This document shows, one piece after another, positions 35,753 through 45,530 of a DNA stretch of 64,000 nucleotides. Position numbers and translations under genes: made by a program. The notes beneath the pieces were generated by a model. That model did not search any database. It saw only the letters and a list, made by a program, of their open reading frames with translations, and had not been told where the DNA came from. Position 1 is the stretch's first letter. The number at the start of each line of letters is the position of its first letter. The stretch comes from Streptomyces lydicus (GTDB lineage: Bacteria > Actinomycetota > Actinomycetes > Streptomycetales > Streptomycetaceae), in NCBI RefSeq assembly GCF_000717345.1, contig NZ_JNZA01000027.1:62001-126000 (forward strand), read 5' to 3'.

Positions 35753-37111
35753 TCAGCCCAGCGCGGACTTCACCACATCGGCGAGGCGCTCCGCCACGGC
35801 CCTGGCCTGCTCGATGTCCGCGGCCTCCACCATGACGCGCACCAGCGGCTCCGTACCGGACGGCCGCAGCAGCACCCGGCCGGTGGCCCCCAGCTCCCGC
35901 TCCGCCTCGGCGACCGCGGCGGTCAGCTCGGGCGAGGTGGCCACCCGCGAGCGGTCCACGTCGGGGACGTTGACGAGGATCTGCGGCAGCCGCTCCATGA
36001 CGCCGGCCAGCTCGCCGAGCGTACGGCCGGTAGCCGCGACCCGGGCCGCCAGCATCAGCCCGGTCAGCGTGCCGTCGCCGGTGGTGGCGTGGTCGAGCAC
36101 GATGACGTGCCCGGACTGCTCACCGCCCAGCGCGAAGCCGTGCGCCTTCATCTCCTCCAGGACGTAGCGGTCGCCGACCGCGGTCCGTACGAGCTCGATG
36201 CCCTCGCGCTCCAGGGCCAGCTTGAAGCCCAGGTTGGACATGACCGTGGCGACCACGGTGTTCTTGCGCAGCACGCCCGCCTCGCGCATGCCGAGCGCGA
36301 GGACGGCCAGGATCTGGTCGCCGTCGATCTCGTTGCCCTCGCGGTCCACCGCCAGGCAGCGGTCCGCGTCACCGTCGTGGGCCACACCCAGGTCGGCGCC
36401 GTGCTCGACGACCGCCGCGCGCAGCTGGCCGAGGTGGGTGGAGCCGCAGCCGTCGTTGATGTTCAGGCCGTCGGGGTCGGTACCGAGCGTGACGACCTCG
36501 GCGCCGGCCCGGGCGAACGCCTCCGGCGAGACCCGCGACGCCGCGCCGTGCGCACCGTCGATGACGACCTTCAGCCCGTCCAGCCGGTTGGGCAGCACGC
36601 CGACCAGGTGCGCGACGTAGTTGTCGAAGCCCTCGTCGTAGACGGTGACCCGGCCCACCCCGGAACCGGTCGGCCGCTCCCACGGCTCGCCGGAGCTGTG
36701 CGCGCGGTACGTCTCCTCGATCCGGTCCTCCAGCTCGTCGGCGAGCTTGTGACCGCCGCGGGCGAAGAACTTGATCCCGTTGTCGGGCATCGGGTTGTGG
36801 CTGGCGGAGAGCATCACACCGAGGTCCGCACCCAGCGAACCGGTCAGATAGGCGACCGCCGGGGTCGGCAGCACGCCCACGCGCAGCACGTCCACACCGG
36901 CGCTGGCCAGCCCGGCGACGACCGCGGCTTCCAGAAACTCCCCGGACGCGCGTGGATCGCGTCCGACCACCGCCACCGGGCGGTGCCCTTCGAAGGTGCC
37001 CACTTCGGCCAGTACATGTGCCGCGGCCACCGACAGACCGAGCGCCAGCTCCGCCGTCAGGTCCGCATTGGCGACGCCGCGTACCCCGTCCGTGCCGAAG
37101 AGTCGTCCCAC
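35753..37111 (-). CDS. glmM: Phosphoglucosamine mutase
   Basis: Converts glucosamine-6-phosphate to glucosamine-1-phosphate for UDP-GlcNAc synthesis, the step after GlmS. The 452-residue protein has GTDGVRG at the start, the phosphoserine loop SASHNP (Ser104), the metal loop DGDADR and the C-terminal phosphate-binding [15 protein letters not shown] 37111 follows GGAGGA. It lies downstream of rpsI on the same strand, separated by a strong terminator, so it probably has its own promoter. Confidence 0.97.
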   Translation of the reverse strand: MGRLFGTDGVRGVANADLTAELALGLSVAAAHVLAEVGTFEGHRPVAVVGRDPRASGEFLEAAVVAGLASAGVDVLRVGVLPTPAVAYLTGSLGADLGVMLSASHNPMPDNGIKFFARGGHKLADELEDRIEETYRAHSSGEPWERPTGSGVGRVTVYDEGFDNYVAHLVGVLPNRLDGLKVVIDGAHGAASRVSPEAFARAGAEVVTLGTDPDGLNINDGCGSTHLGQLRAAVVEHGADLGVAHDGDADRCLAVDREGNEIDGDQILAVLALGMREAGVLRKNTVVATVMSNLGFKLALEREGIELVRTAVGDRYVLEEMKAHGFALGGEQSGHVIVLDHATTGDGTLTGLMLAARVAATGRTLGELAGVMERLPQILVNVPDVDRSRVATSPELTAAVAEAERELGATGRVLLRPSGTEPLVRVMVEAADIEQARAVAERLADVVKSALG

Positions 37112-37183
37112 TGGTGTCCTCCGAGTTGTCGAGCTTGGACCAGAGCCTTGAATCCAGGTATACGCCCCTGGTCACGGATAGCC

Positions 37184-37222
37184 GAACGCCCCGGCAGCAC
37201 GGTCGGTGCCACCGGGGCGTTC
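37184..37222 (-). terminator. Terminator of the rplM-rpsI operon
   Basis: Perfect 11-bp stem (GAACGCCCCGG at 37184-37194 with 37212-37222) and a 17-base loop, about 30 bases after the rpsI stop. Confidence 0.75.
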
Positions 37223-37252
37223 GCCAAGAGCTGCATGGTGCAGCGCGCGCGA

Positions 37253-37756
37253 TTAGCGCTTGCTGTACTGCGGCGCCTTGCGGGCCTTCTTCAGACCGGC
37301 CTTCTTGCGCTCGACCGCACGGTCGTCACGCTTGAGGAACCCGGCCTTCTTCAGCGCGGGGCGGTTGTTGTCCACGTCCGCCTCGTTCAGCGCACGGGCC
37401 ACGCCCAGGCGCAGCGCACCGGCCTGGCCGGAGATGCCGCCGCCGGAGATGCGGGCGATCACGTCGTAGCGGTTGTCGAGCTCGAGCACCTTGAAGGGCT
37501 CGTTGACTTCCTGCTGGTGCACCTTGTTGGGGAAGTAACCCTCAAGGGTGCGGCCGTTGATCTTCCACTGGCCGGTGCCCGGGACGATCCGGACGCGGGC
37601 GATGGCGTTCTTGCGACGGCCCAGGCCGGCGGCCGGCTGCGGGTCGCCGAAGCGGGACGCGAGGGACTCGGAGGTGTACTCCGACTCCACGACCTCGGTC
37701 TCGGTGGTGTACTCCTCGACCTCGTCCAGCGGGGTCTCGGGGGTGGTCTCAGCCAC
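37253..37756 (-). CDS. rpsI: 30S ribosomal protein S9
   Basis: Small-subunit protein whose C-terminal tail reaches the P-site tRNA. The 167-residue product carries an acidic N-terminal extension of about 35 residues (common in actinobacteria), then the conserved core from [17 protein letters not shown] and the basic end [15 protein letters not shown] 37756 follows GAGGAG. It lies 44 bases after rplM and is cotranscribed with it. Confidence 0.98.
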   Translation of the reverse strand: MAETTPETPLDEVEEYTTETEVVESEYTSESLASRFGDPQPAAGLGRRKNAIARVRIVPGTGQWKINGRTLEGYFPNKVHQQEVNEPFKVLELDNRYDVIARISGGGISGQAGALRLGVARALNEADVDNNRPALKKAGFLKRDDRAVERKKAGLKKARKAPQYSKR

Positions 37757-37800
37757 GATGCTCCTCAGATTCTCTGTCGTCTTAGGGGGTGTGGCCGGAC

Positions 37801-38244
37801 TTACTGCGCGACCTGGGTGATCTCGAACGGGACCGGCTGCTGCGCAGCGTGCGGGTGCTCGGCACCTGCGTAGACCTTCAGCTTCGAGAGCATCTGACGG
37901 CCGAGGGTGTTCTTGGGGAGCATGCCCTTGATGGCCTTCTCGACGGCCTTCTCGGGGTTCTTGTCGAGCAGCTCGTCGTAGCGGACCGAGCGCAGACCAC
38001 CCGGGAAGCCGGAGTGGCGGTAGGCCAGCTTCTGCGTCCGCTTGTTGCCGGACAGGTGCACCTTGTCAGCGTTGATGATGATGACGAAGTCACCCATGTC
38101 AACGTGAGGGGCGTAAACCGGCTTGTGCTTGCCGCGCAGGAGGGACGCGGTCTGGCTGGCCAGACGGCCCAGGACAACGTCCTGCGCGTCAATGATGTGC
38201 CACTGGCGCTGGACATCGCCGGGCTTGGGGCTGAACGTACGCAC
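37801..38244 (-). CDS. rplM: 50S ribosomal protein L13
   Basis: Early-assembly large-subunit protein, 147 residues, with the conserved [16 protein letters not shown] start and [20 protein letters not shown]. First gene of rplM-rpsI. GTG 38244 is the start. A roughly 200-base leader with hairpins and a clear promoter precede it, so feedback by L13 at the leader is possible. Confidence 0.98.
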   Translation of the reverse strand: MRTFSPKPGDVQRQWHIIDAQDVVLGRLASQTASLLRGKHKPVYAPHVDMGDFVIIINADKVHLSGNKRTQKLAYRHSGFPGGLRSVRYDELLDKNPEKAVEKAIKGMLPKNTLGRQMLSKLKVYAGAEHPHAAQQPVPFEITQVAQ

Positions 38245-38311
38245 GTCTTAGCCTTCGCTTCTTCAGAGTGGTTTCCCCTGGTCGTCAGACCGTGGGGACG
38301 GGTCCTGTACT

Positions 38312-38383
38312 GGTCACCGCGGCTGATCACACAGCAAGGCGGCGCTACGGGTGACGCAACCCGATCGTCCGCCGCTGGTGACC
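38312..38383 (-). promoter_or_regulatory. Long-range hairpin in the rplM leader
   Basis: GGTCACCGCGGC (38312-38323) pairs with 38371-38383 with only one bulged base. A second perfect 7-bp hairpin (38382-38388 with 38392-38398) lies immediately beside it. The position in the rplM leader would suit an L13 autoregulatory structure; this is an inference. Confidence 0.45.
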
Positions 38384-38451
38384 GGTCCGGTGGACCGGCG
38401 TAAGGGCCCCTCACGTGAGATAGAGCAAGCCAATACGCATAACGAACTGGC

Positions 38452-38481
38452 AGAATACCGGGCCCTCCCCAGCGGGGTCAA
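38452..38481 (-). promoter_or_regulatory. rplM-rpsI promoter
   Basis: On the minus strand TTGACC (-35, 38476-38481) and TATTCT (-10, 38452-38457) are separated by 18 bases, a good vegetative promoter. The predicted start is near 38445. Confidence 0.75.
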
Positions 38482-38568
38482 AACGCCCCCCGAACCCGCG
38501 TGCGGTCCCGTCCTGCCGTCGCCACCGCGGCCCCTCCATTCTCCCCTCCCCGGGCCCCGTCCGCACCG

Positions 38569-40203
38569 CTACCGCTCCCGTGCCACCCGCCGCTCGTCCC
38601 ACACCGGCTCCGGCGTCTCCCGCACCACGCCGTCCGCGCCGAACACCAGGAACCGGTCGAAGGACCGCGCGAACCACCGGTCGTGCGTCACCGCCAGCAC
38701 CGTCCCCTCATACGCCTCCAGCCCCTCCTGCAGCGCCTCCGCCGACTCCAGGTCCAGGTTGTCGGTCGGCTCGTCGAGCAGCAGGGCCGTACTGCCGGAG
38801 AGCTCCAGCAGGAGGATCTGCAGACGCGCCTGCTGGCCCCCGGAGAGCCGCTCGAAGGGCTGCTCGGCCTGCTTCTCCAGCTCGTAGCGGCGCAGCGCCG
38901 ACATGGCCTGGCCCTTGTCCTTGGCGTGCTCGGTCCACAGGATGTCCAGCAGGGTGCGGCCCCTGAGCTCGGGGTGCGCGTGGGTCTGCGCGAAGTGGCC
39001 GGGCACGACCCGGGCGCCCAGCTTCCAGGTGCCCGTATGGGCCACCGGACGGTCGCTGTCCCCCGCCAGCAGACGCAGGAAGTGTGACTTGCCCGACCCG
39101 TTGGAGCCCAGCACCGCGACCCGCTCCCCGTAGAAGACCTCCAGGGAGAACGGCTTCATCAGGCCGGTCAGCTCCAGGTTCTCGCAGGTCACGGCACGTA
39201 CGCCGGTGCGCCCGCCGCGCAGCCGCATCGTGATCTCCTGCTCGCGCGGCGGCTCCGGCGGCGGCCCGGCCTCCTCGAACTTCCGCAGCCGGGTCTGCGC
39301 CGCCGCGTAGCGCGAGGCCATCTCGTGGCTCACCGCGGCGGCCTGCCGCAGATTGATCACCAGCTTCTTGAGCTGGGCGTGCTTCTCGTCCCAGCGCCGG
39401 CGCAGCTCCTCGAAGCGGGCGAAGCGCTCCTTGCGGGCCTCGTGGTACGTGTCGAAGCCGCCGCCGTGCACCCAGACGTCGGAGCCCGCCGGCCCCGGCT
39501 CGACGCTGATGATCTTCTCCGCGGCGCGGGCCAGCAGCTCCCGGTCGTGCGAGACGAACAGCACCGTCTTGCGGGTGGTGCGCAGCTGCTCCTCCAGCCA
39601 CCGCTTGCCCGGCACGTCCAGATAGTTGTCCGGCTCGTCCAGCAGCAGCACCTCGTCGGTGCCGCGCAGCAGCGACTCCAGCACCAGCCGCTTCTGCTCA
39701 CCGCCGCTGAGTGTGCGCACCTGCCGCCACTGGGCCTTCTCGTACGGCATCCCCAGCGCGGCCGTCGTGCACATGTCCCAGACCGTCTCGGCCTCGTAGC
39801 CCCGCGCCTCCGCCCAGTCGCTGAGCGCCTGCGCGTACGCCATCTGCGCGGCCTCGTCGTCCGCCTCGGCCGTCATCAGGGCCAGCTCGGCGGCGTCCAC
39901 CGCGGCCGCCGCGTCCCGGATCCGCGGCTGGGCCACCGACACCAGCAGGTCCCGGACCGTACGGTCGTCGCGCACGGAGCCCACGAACTGCGGCATCACG
40001 CCCAGCCCGCCGCTGACCGACACCGTCCCGCCGTGCGGCTCCAGCTCCCCCGCGAGCAGCCGCAGCAAGGTCGTCTTGCCGGCGCCGTTGGCCCCGACCA
40101 GCGCCATCGAGGCGCCCTCCGCCACCCGGAAGGACACGTCCCCCAGCAGGACCCTCCCGTCCGGCAGGTAGTACTCGAGGTGTCCGGCTTCCAGATGTCC
40201 CAT
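38569..40203 (-). CDS. ABC-F family ATP-binding protein
   Basis: A 544-residue soluble protein with two ABC cassettes and no membrane domain, the ABC-F type that acts on ribosomes (translation factors or antibiotic-resistance proteins). The first cassette has Walker A GANGAGKT (residues 37-44), signature SGGEQKRLVLE and Walker B LLLDEPDNYLD; the second has GSNGSGKS, SGGQQARLQ and LLLDEPTDNLD. The linker between them is charged and helical (from about residue 240). The linker alone does not reveal whether it gives resistance. ATG 40203 appears to be leaderless. It is divergent from the gene at 40259. Confidence 0.93.
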   Translation of the reverse strand: MGHLEAGHLEYYLPDGRVLLGDVSFRVAEGASMALVGANGAGKTTLLRLLAGELEPHGGTVSVSGGLGVMPQFVGSVRDDRTVRDLLVSVAQPRIRDAAAAVDAAELALMTAEADDEAAQMAYAQALSDWAEARGYEAETVWDMCTTAALGMPYEKAQWRQVRTLSGGEQKRLVLESLLRGTDEVLLLDEPDNYLDVPGKRWLEEQLRTTRKTVLFVSHDRELLARAAEKIISVEPGPAGSDVWVHGGGFDTYHEARKERFARFEELRRRWDEKHAQLKKLVINLRQAAAVSHEMASRYAAAQTRLRKFEEAGPPPEPPREQEITMRLRGGRTGVRAVTCENLELTGLMKPFSLEVFYGERVAVLGSNGSGKSHFLRLLAGDSDRPVAHTGTWKLGARVVPGHFAQTHAHPELRGRTLLDILWTEHAKDKGQAMSALRRYELEKQAEQPFERLSGGQQARLQILLLELSGSTALLLDEPTDNLDLESAEALQEGLEAYEGTVLAVTHDRWFARSFDRFLVFGADGVVRETPEPVWDERRVARER

Positions 40204-40209
40204 GGGCGG

Positions 40210-40215
40210 ATTGTG
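40210..40215 (-). promoter_or_regulatory. Candidate leaderless -10 element of the ABC-F gene
   Basis: CACAAT on the minus strand ends six bases before the ATG at 40203, and TTGGTG lies 18 bases further upstream as a possible -35. No Shine-Dalgarno sequence is present. Confidence 0.5.
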
Positions 40216-40245
40216 ACCGGCCGCCAGGCGTTCCACCAACCGCAT

Positions 40246-40251
40246 TAGGAT
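40246..40251 (+). promoter_or_regulatory. Candidate leaderless -10 element of the gene at 40259
   Basis: TAGGAT, a consensus-like Streptomyces -10 hexamer, lies seven bases before the ATG at 40259 with no ribosome-binding site. Confidence 0.5.
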
Positions 40252-40258
40252 GCGCGCC

Positions 40259-41128
40259 ATGAGTTACGGGCAAGGCGGGCCCTTCGACGGCCCCGGGGGA
40301 TCAATGTCGTCCACTCCGGACTGGGACGCGCTCGCCGACGAGAGCGAGGCGCGGTCCCGACGCAAGCGCTGGATGTGGATCGGCGGCGGCGCACTGGCGG
40401 CCCTCGCGGTGGCCGGCATCGTCGCGGCCGCCGTCATGGCCGGCGGCAGCTCGCCCGGCGGCAATCCGACCGCCGCCCCCAGCTCGTCCGACCAGGCCGC
40501 GCCGGACGACAAGCCGTCCTTCCCCGACGTCTCCGTGCCGCCGCCGCCCAACCCGCGGGACTACATCACCGACCCCAAGAAGGACACCGCGCCGCTCACC
40601 CCCGCCACCCTCTTCCCGCAGAAGAGCATGATCGTCGGCGAGCACAGCTACCCCCGCACCAACACCGCCACCACCAAGGACTGCACCGCCGGCGCCCAGG
40701 GCGCCCTGGTGTCCTCGCTCGCCCACAACGGCTGCAAGCAGCTGCTGCGCGCCACGTACTCCAAGGGCGGTGTCGCGGTCACCATCGGCGTCGCGGTCTT
40801 CAACTCGCCGGCCCAGGCCGCCAAGGTCATGAACGAGGCGCGGACCAACCTGATGCCGCTGCCCGGCGGCGGCGTCCCCTCGGACTTCTGCCAGGGCCAC
40901 AAGTGCCGGATGGCCACCAACGCCACCGGCCGCTACGCCTACTTCACGATCGCCGGCTACCTCGACGGCAAGGACGTCGTGGCCTCGGAGACCAAGGCCC
41001 GGCAGATCGCACGGGACGGCGGCGCCTACGCCTTCAGCCAGATCACCCAGCGCGGCAAGGACCAGGCCGCGAAGGCCGCCGAGAAGCAGCTCGAAGAGGC
41101 CCGCAAGAAGGCCGGCCAGTCGTCCTGA
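40259..41128 (+). CDS. Membrane-anchored hypothetical protein
   Basis: A 289-residue protein with a short cytosolic N-terminus, one membrane segment (WMWIGGGALAALAVAGIVAAAVM, about residues 40-62), a low-complexity linker rich in Ser, Pro and Asp, and an extracytoplasmic domain with four Cys (KDCTAGAQG, NGCKQLLRATY, DFCQGHKCRM) that could form disulphides. The C-terminus is a charged Lys/Ala/Glu helix. I do not recognise a named family. ATG 40259 is preferred over ATG 40250 because a TAGGAT -10 overlaps the latter. It is convergent with truA. Confidence 0.8.
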   Translation: MSYGQGGPFDGPGGSMSSTPDWDALADESEARSRRKRWMWIGGGALAALAVAGIVAAAVMAGGSSPGGNPTAAPSSSDQAAPDDKPSFPDVSVPPPPNPRDYITDPKKDTAPLTPATLFPQKSMIVGEHSYPRTNTATTKDCTAGAQGALVSSLAHNGCKQLLRATYSKGGVAVTIGVAVFNSPAQAAKVMNEARTNLMPLPGGGVPSDFCQGHKCRMATNATGRYAYFTIAGYLDGKDVVASETKARQIARDGGAYAFSQITQRGKDQAAKAAEKQLEEARKKAGQSS

Positions 41129-41135
41129 CGCCCCC

Positions 41136-41163
41136 GGTGGCGCCGCCCTGCGACGGCGCCACC
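41136..41163. terminator. Terminator between the membrane protein gene and truA
   Basis: A perfect 10-bp stem (GGTGGCGCCG at 41136-41145 with 41154-41163) and an 8-base loop lie between convergent genes. Confidence 0.7.
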
Positions 41164-41188
41164 ACCGCTCCTCCGGGCCGGTCCCGCC

Positions 41189-42052
41189 TCAGCAGCAGCC
41201 GGCCCCGGAGGACGCCCCCAGCGTCCGCTTGTTGCGCGCCTCCTTGTTGCGCGCCCGCAGGCCCTCGTCGGCCGGATAGCCGACCTCCTCCAGCGTCAGC
41301 CCGTGCGGCCGTACGACGTGCACCGCGGAGTCCCGTACGCCGGCCGCCAGCACCTTCGCCGGCCACTCCGGCGGCCGGTGCCCGTCGCCGACGAACAGCA
41401 GCGCTCCGATCAGCGAGCGCACCATGTTGTGGCAGAAGGCGTCCGCCCGCACCGTCGCCGTGATGATCCCCTCCGCGTCCCGCACCAGGCTCAGCTCCTG
41501 GAGCGTGCGGATGGTCGTCGCGCCCTCCCGCTTCTTGCAGTACGCGGCGAAGTCGTGCTCACCGAGCAGCGGCCGGGCGGCCTCGTTCATGGCCGCCACG
41601 TCCAGCGGCCAGTCGTGCCACAGCACATGGCCGCGCAGCAGCGGGTCCACGCCCGCGGGATGATCGGTCACCCGGTACGCGTACCGCCGCCAGATCGCCG
41701 AGAAGCGCGCGTTGAACCCCTCGGGCGCCTCGGCCACCGACCACACCCGCACGTCCTTCGGCAGCCGCCCGGCCAGCCGCTTGCGCAGCTTCTCCCGGTG
41801 CTCGGCCCAGATCCCCTCCGGCAGGTCCACGTGCGCCACCTGCCGCCGCGCGTGCACCCCCGCGTCCGTCCGCCCGGCCACCGTCAGCTCGTACGGCTCC
41901 GGCGACCGCGTGACCGTACGCAGCGCGTCCTCGATCTCCGCCTGCACCGTCCGCTGCCCGCCGGCCTGCTTGGCCCAGCCCGAAAAGTCCTTGCCGTCAT
42001 AGGCAAGGTCCAGCCGCACCCGGACGTACCCGGGCTCCACCTCGTCACTCAC
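41189..42052 (-). CDS. truA: tRNA pseudouridine(38-40) synthase TruA
   Basis: Isomerises U38-40 in the tRNA anticodon arm. The 287-residue protein has the catalytic Asp63 in GRTDAGVHA, the RYAYRV motif and [18 protein letters not shown] 42052 opens the conserved frame ([15 protein letters not shown]). It follows rplQ on the same strand but a terminator-like hairpin lies between them. The C-terminus ends in an odd Cys-Cys after a Lys/Arg-rich tail. Confidence 0.95.
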   Translation of the reverse strand: MSDEVEPGYVRVRLDLAYDGKDFSGWAKQAGGQRTVQAEIEDALRTVTRSPEPYELTVAGRTDAGVHARRQVAHVDLPEGIWAEHREKLRKRLAGRLPKDVRVWSVAEAPEGFNARFSAIWRRYAYRVTDHPAGVDPLLRGHVLWHDWPLDVAAMNEAARPLLGEHDFAAYCKKREGATTIRTLQELSLVRDAEGIITATVRADAFCHNMVRSLIGALLFVGDGHRPPEWPAKVLAAGVRDSAVHVVRPHGLTLEEVGYPADEGLRARNKEARNKRTLGASSGAGCC

Positions 42053-42088
42053 GCCATCAATCCTCTCAGGGCCCGCACAACGAAAAGC

Positions 42089-42113
42089 GGGCCCGTCCCC
42101 AAGGGACGGACCC
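42089..42113 (-). terminator. Terminator after rplQ (end of alpha operon)
   Basis: An 11-bp stem (42089-42099 with 42103-42113, one mismatch) with a CAA loop, 66 bases beyond the rplQ stop. AAAA at 42083-42086 gives a short U run for minus-strand transcription. Confidence 0.75.
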
Positions 42114-42178
42114 ACTCCTCACAGCCAGACGAACGCCTCAGGCGTCCGAGTCACCTCCGCTGACGCGGAGCAACGGAC

Positions 42179-42664
42179 TCAGGCGTCCTTGGACTCCTCG
42201 GCCGGGGCCTCGGTCGACTCGGCCTTGGCCTCGGTGGCAGCCTCGGCGTCCTTGGCGGCACGCTTGGTGGCCGCCTCGGCCTCACCGGTGGCCTGCTGGG
42301 CCACGGTCAGCGCCTCCACCAGCTCGATGACGGCCATGGGAGCGTTGTCGCCACGGCGGTTACCGATCTTGGTGATGCGGGTGTAGCCACCCGGGCGGTT
42401 CTCGAACCGCGGGGCGATCTCGGTGAAGAGCGTGTGCACGACGCTCTTGTCCGAGATCAGCTGCATGACCTGGCGGCGGTTGTGCAGGTCCGCCTTCTTC
42501 GCCTTGGTCACCAGGCGCTCCGCGTACGGACGCAGACGACGGGCCTTGGCCTCGGTCGTCGTGATGCGGCCGTGCTCGAAGAGAGCGGTGGCCAGGTTGC
42601 GCAGCATCAGACGCTCGTGCGCGGCGCTGCCGCCCAGACGGGCACCCTTGGCGGGCTTCGGCAT
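42179..42664 (-). CDS. rplQ: 50S ribosomal protein L17
   Basis: Large-subunit protein near the exit tunnel. The 161-residue product has the conserved [33 protein letters not shown] and, unlike E. coli L17, a C-terminal Ala/Glu/Lys-rich extension of about 40 residues as in other actinobacteria. It is the last gene of the alpha operon, after rpoA, with a strong hairpin between the two. Confidence 0.98.
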   Translation of the reverse strand: MPKPAKGARLGGSAAHERLMLRNLATALFEHGRITTTEAKARRLRPYAERLVTKAKKADLHNRRQVMQLISDKSVVHTLFTEIAPRFENRPGGYTRITKIGNRRGDNAPMAVIELVEALTVAQQATGEAEAATKRAAKDAEAATEAKAESTEAPAEESKDA

Positions 42665-42753
42665 GGTGTATCTCCTTCATTGCTGCACCGGCCGTATCAG
42701 GTACCGGTGTCAGTTCCCACGAGGCGGCCGCCCCGCGGAAGATTCACACGACT

Positions 42754-42780
42754 GGGGTCCGGGGCAGCGCCCCGGACCCC
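42754..42780 (-). terminator. Intercistronic hairpin between rpoA and rplQ
   Basis: A perfect 12-bp GC stem (42754-42765 with 42769-42780) with an AGC loop, 12 bases after the rpoA stop. Without a U run it may be an attenuator or an RNA-stabilising element. Confidence 0.65.
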
Positions 42781-42792
42781 AGCCGGACAAAC

Positions 42793-43815
42793 TCAGTACT
42801 GCTCGGTCTCCACGAAACCGGCGTCCGCGTCGTCGTCGGCGCCGAAGGCGTCGGCGGCGGCGGTCGGGTCGAAGCCAGGAGGCGAGTCCTTCAGCGCGAG
42901 GCCCATACCGGCCAGCTTCGCCTTGACCTCGTCGATCGACTTCGCACCGAAGTTGCGGATGTCGAGCAGGTCCGCCTCGGAGCGCGCCACGAGCTCACCC
43001 ACGGAGTGGATGCCCTCACGCTTGAGGCAGTTGTACGAGCGAACGGTGAGCTCGAGCTCCTCGATCGGCAGCGCGAGGTCGGCGGCGAGGGCGGCGTCCG
43101 TCGGGGACGGGCCCATGTCGATGCCCTCGGCGTCGATGTTGAGCTCGCGGGCCAGGCCGAACAGCTCGACCAGGGTCTTGCCGGCCGACGCCATGGCGTC
43201 GCGCGGGCGCATGGCCTGCTTGGTCTCGACGTCGACGATCAGCTTGTCGAAGTCGGTGCGCTGCTCGACACGGGTCGCCTCGACCTTGTACGTGACCTTG
43301 AGCACCGGCGAGTAGATGGAGTCGACCGGGATACGGCCGATCTCCTGCCCCACCTGCTTGTTCTGCACGGCGGAGACGTAGCCGCGACCGCGCTCGACGG
43401 TCAGCTCCATCTCCAGCTTGCCCTTGCCGTTGAGCGTGGCGAGGACCAGGTCGGGGTTGTGGACCTCGACACCGGCCGGCGGCGCGATGTCCGCGGCGGT
43501 GACCAGACCCGGGCCCTGCTTGCGCAGGTACATCACGACCGGCTCGTCGTGCTCCGAGGAGACGACCAGCTGCTTGATGTTGAGGATGAGGTCGGTGACG
43601 TCCTCCTTGACGCCCGGCACGGTGGTGAACTCGTGCAGGACACCGTCGATGCGGATGGACGTGACCGCCGCACCCGGAATCGAGGACAGGAGGGTCCGAC
43701 GCAGGGAGTTTCCGAGGGTGTAGCCGAAGCCCGGCTCCAGCGGCTCGATCACGAACCGGGAGCGGTATTCGTCGACGACCTCTTCGGTCAACGAGGGACG
43801 CTGAGCAATCAGCAT
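42793..43815 (-). CDS. rpoA: RNA polymerase alpha subunit
   Basis: Assembly scaffold of core RNA polymerase and contact point for activators. The 340-residue protein has the N-terminal dimerisation domain (from about residue 20, [28 protein letters not shown]) and the C-terminal domain (from about 245, [37 protein letters not shown]). An acidic tail ends in ETEQY. It follows rpsD after 133 bp. Confidence 0.99.
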   Translation of the reverse strand: MLIAQRPSLTEEVVDEYRSRFVIEPLEPGFGYTLGNSLRRTLLSSIPGAAVTSIRIDGVLHEFTTVPGVKEDVTDLILNIKQLVVSSEHDEPVVMYLRKQGPGLVTAADIAPPAGVEVHNPDLVLATLNGKGKLEMELTVERGRGYVSAVQNKQVGQEIGRIPVDSIYSPVLKVTYKVEATRVEQRTDFDKLIVDVETKQAMRPRDAMASAGKTLVELFGLARELNIDAEGIDMGPSPTDAALAADLALPIEELELTVRSYNCLKREGIHSVGELVARSEADLLDIRNFGAKSIDEVKAKLAGMGLALKDSPPGFDPTAAADAFGADDDADAGFVETEQY

Positions 43816-43948
43816 GTTTTCGGTCCTTCAGTCGTGGACGCCCGCTATTTGACGCCCGCTGTACTGACAAGGGTACGGGCGGCACGCGACCAAAGGTCTC
43901 GTACCGCCCCCACCCAACGGCTCGTACCTGTGGCAGAGCCGGCGAGCC

Positions 43949-44575
43949 TTACTTCGAGTAGAGCTCGACGATCAGCTGCTCCTGCACCTGGGTGTCGATC
44001 ACCTGGCGCTCGGGCATGCTGTGCACGAGGATGCGGAGCTGCGAGGGGATCGATTCCAGCCAGGCCGGAACGGTCTTCTCGCCGGCCTCGGCCTTGGCCA
44101 CCTCGAAGGGGGTCAGGTTCCGAGAGCCCTCGCGGACCTCGACGATGTCGTTCACTGCCACACGAGCCGACGGGATGTCGGTCTTGCGGCCGTTGACGGT
44201 GATGTGTCCGTGACGCACCAGCTGACGGGCGTGGTCGCGGGACTTGGCGAAGCCGGCCCGGTAAACCACGTTGTCGAGGCGGGTCTCAAGGATGCGCAGA
44301 AGGTTCTCACCGGTCTTGCCGGTCTTCTGGTTCGCTTCCTTGTAGTAGTTCACGAACTGCTTCTCAAGGACACCGTAGATGCGGCTGCACTTCTGCTTCT
44401 CACGAAGCTGGAGCAGGTACTCGCTGTCCTTGGTGCGCCCGCGACCGTGCTCACCCGGGGGGTAAGGACGGATCTCGATCGGGCACTTTGCGCTCTCGCA
44501 CTTGCTCCCCTTGAGGAAGAGCTTCTGCTTCTCCCGACGGCAACGCTTGCAGTCGGCCCCGGTGTAACGCGCCAT
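43949..44575 (-). CDS. rpsD: 30S ribosomal protein S4 (zinc-type)
   Basis: Primary 16S rRNA-binding protein starting small-subunit assembly. The 208-residue product has the N-terminal Cys cluster CKRC and CESAKC (Cys9, 12, 26, 31) that binds zinc, and an S4 domain (ILETRLDNVVYRAGFAKSRDHARQLVRHGHI). Conserved gene order rpsM-rpsK-rpsD-rpoA. Confidence 0.98.
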   Translation of the reverse strand: MARYTGADCKRCRREKQKLFLKGSKCESAKCPIEIRPYPPGEHGRGRTKDSEYLLQLREKQKCSRIYGVLEKQFVNYYKEANQKTGKTGENLLRILETRLDNVVYRAGFAKSRDHARQLVRHGHITVNGRKTDIPSARVAVNDIVEVREGSRNLTPFEVAKAEAGEKTVPAWLESIPSQLRILVHSMPERQVIDTQVQEQLIVELYSK

Positions 44576-44602
44576 TGTCTAGTTGTCTCCTACTTCAGGT
44601 GG

Positions 44603-45007
44603 TCAGACGCGGCGACGCTTGGGCGGGCGGCATCCGTTGTGCGGGGTGGGGGTGACGTCCTGGATCGAACCGACCTCGAGGCCGGTGGCCTGGAGCGAGC
44701 GGATCGCGGTCTCACGGCCGGAGCCGGGACCCTTGACGAAGACGTCAACCTTGCGCATGCCGTGCTCCTGCGCGCGGCGGGCGGCCGACTCGGCGGCCAT
44801 CTGCGCGGCGAAGGGGGTGGACTTGCGCGAGCCCTTGAAGCCGACGTGGCCGGCAGAGGCCCAAGAGATCACATTCCCGGTCGGGTCGGTGATCGAGACG
44901 ATCGTGTTGTTGAACGTGCTCTTGATGTGAGCGTGCCCGTGGGCGACGTTCTTCTTCTCCTTGCGGCGCACCTTCTTGGCGCCGGCCGTACGGCCCTTCG
45001 GAGGCAT
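44603..45007 (-). CDS. rpsK: 30S ribosomal protein S11
   Basis: Platform protein of the small subunit, 134 residues, with [29 protein letters not shown] and the conserved end [18 protein letters not shown]. It lies 64 bases downstream of rpsM and 27 bases upstream of rpsD. Confidence 0.98.
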   Translation of the reverse strand: MPPKGRTAGAKKVRRKEKKNVAHGHAHIKSTFNNTIVSITDPTGNVISWASAGHVGFKGSRKSTPFAAQMAAESAARRAQEHGMRKVDVFVKGPGSGRETAIRSLQATGLEVGSIQDVTPTPHNGCRPPKRRRV

Positions 45008-45071
45008 GAATTTCTCCCGTGGAGGTGGTCGGTCCTACAGCGAAGACCGCTGGTAAGCGTCCTGCTGAGGA

Positions 45072-45452
45072 CTACTTCTTGCCCGGCTTCTTCTTGCCGG
45101 CGATCGCGCGACGCGGGCCCTTGCGGGTACGGGCGTTCGTGCTGGTGCGCTGACCGTGCACCGGCAGACCGCGGCGGTGACGCAGACCCTGGTAGCAGCC
45201 GATCTCGACCTTGCGGCGGATGTCGGCCTGGATCTCGCGACGGAGGTCACCCTCGGTCTTGAGGTTGTTGTCCACGTACTCGCGGATCTTGATGAGGTCT
45301 TCCTCAGCAAGGTCGCGAACACGGGTGTTCGGGTTCACGCCGGTGGCGGCGAGGGTCTGCTGCGAGAGCGTCCGCCCGATACCGAAGACGTAGGTGAGGG
45401 CGACCTCCACACGCTTTTCGCGCGGGAGATCAACGCCTGCGAGGCGTGCCAT
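45072..45452 (-). CDS. rpsM: 30S ribosomal protein S13
   Basis: Head protein contacting L5 and the P-site tRNA, 126 residues: [21 protein letters not shown] at the start, [19 protein letters not shown] and a basic Lys-rich end. It is separated from rpmJ upstream by about 197 bases. Confidence 0.98.
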   Translation of the reverse strand: MARLAGVDLPREKRVEVALTYVFGIGRTLSQQTLAATGVNPNTRVRDLAEEDLIKIREYVDNNLKTEGDLRREIQADIRRKVEIGCYQGLRHRRGLPVHGQRTSTNARTRKGPRRAIAGKKKPGKK

Positions 45453-45530
45453 TGATGTGGCTCCTGATGGCTATTCGGAGGTCTTCCGCAGCACCGTTCC
45501 CGTAAGACTCTGACGAATTACGAGCCGGGT

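Larger units (their letters stand above)
38245..38568. other. rplM leader and promoter region
   Basis: No gene. It holds the rplM promoter (38452-38481), a leader with two hairpins, and the 3' flank of the ABC-F gene, whose stop lies at 38569. Confidence 0.8.

Noticed and set aside
38411..38677. Open frame upstream of rplM
   Set aside because: It covers the rplM promoter and the ABC-F 3' end; no recognisable protein.
38569..40203. ABC-F gene as a proven antibiotic resistance gene
   Set aside because: ABC-F proteins include housekeeping factors; no resistance-specific linker or biosynthetic cluster is visible, so the function is left open.
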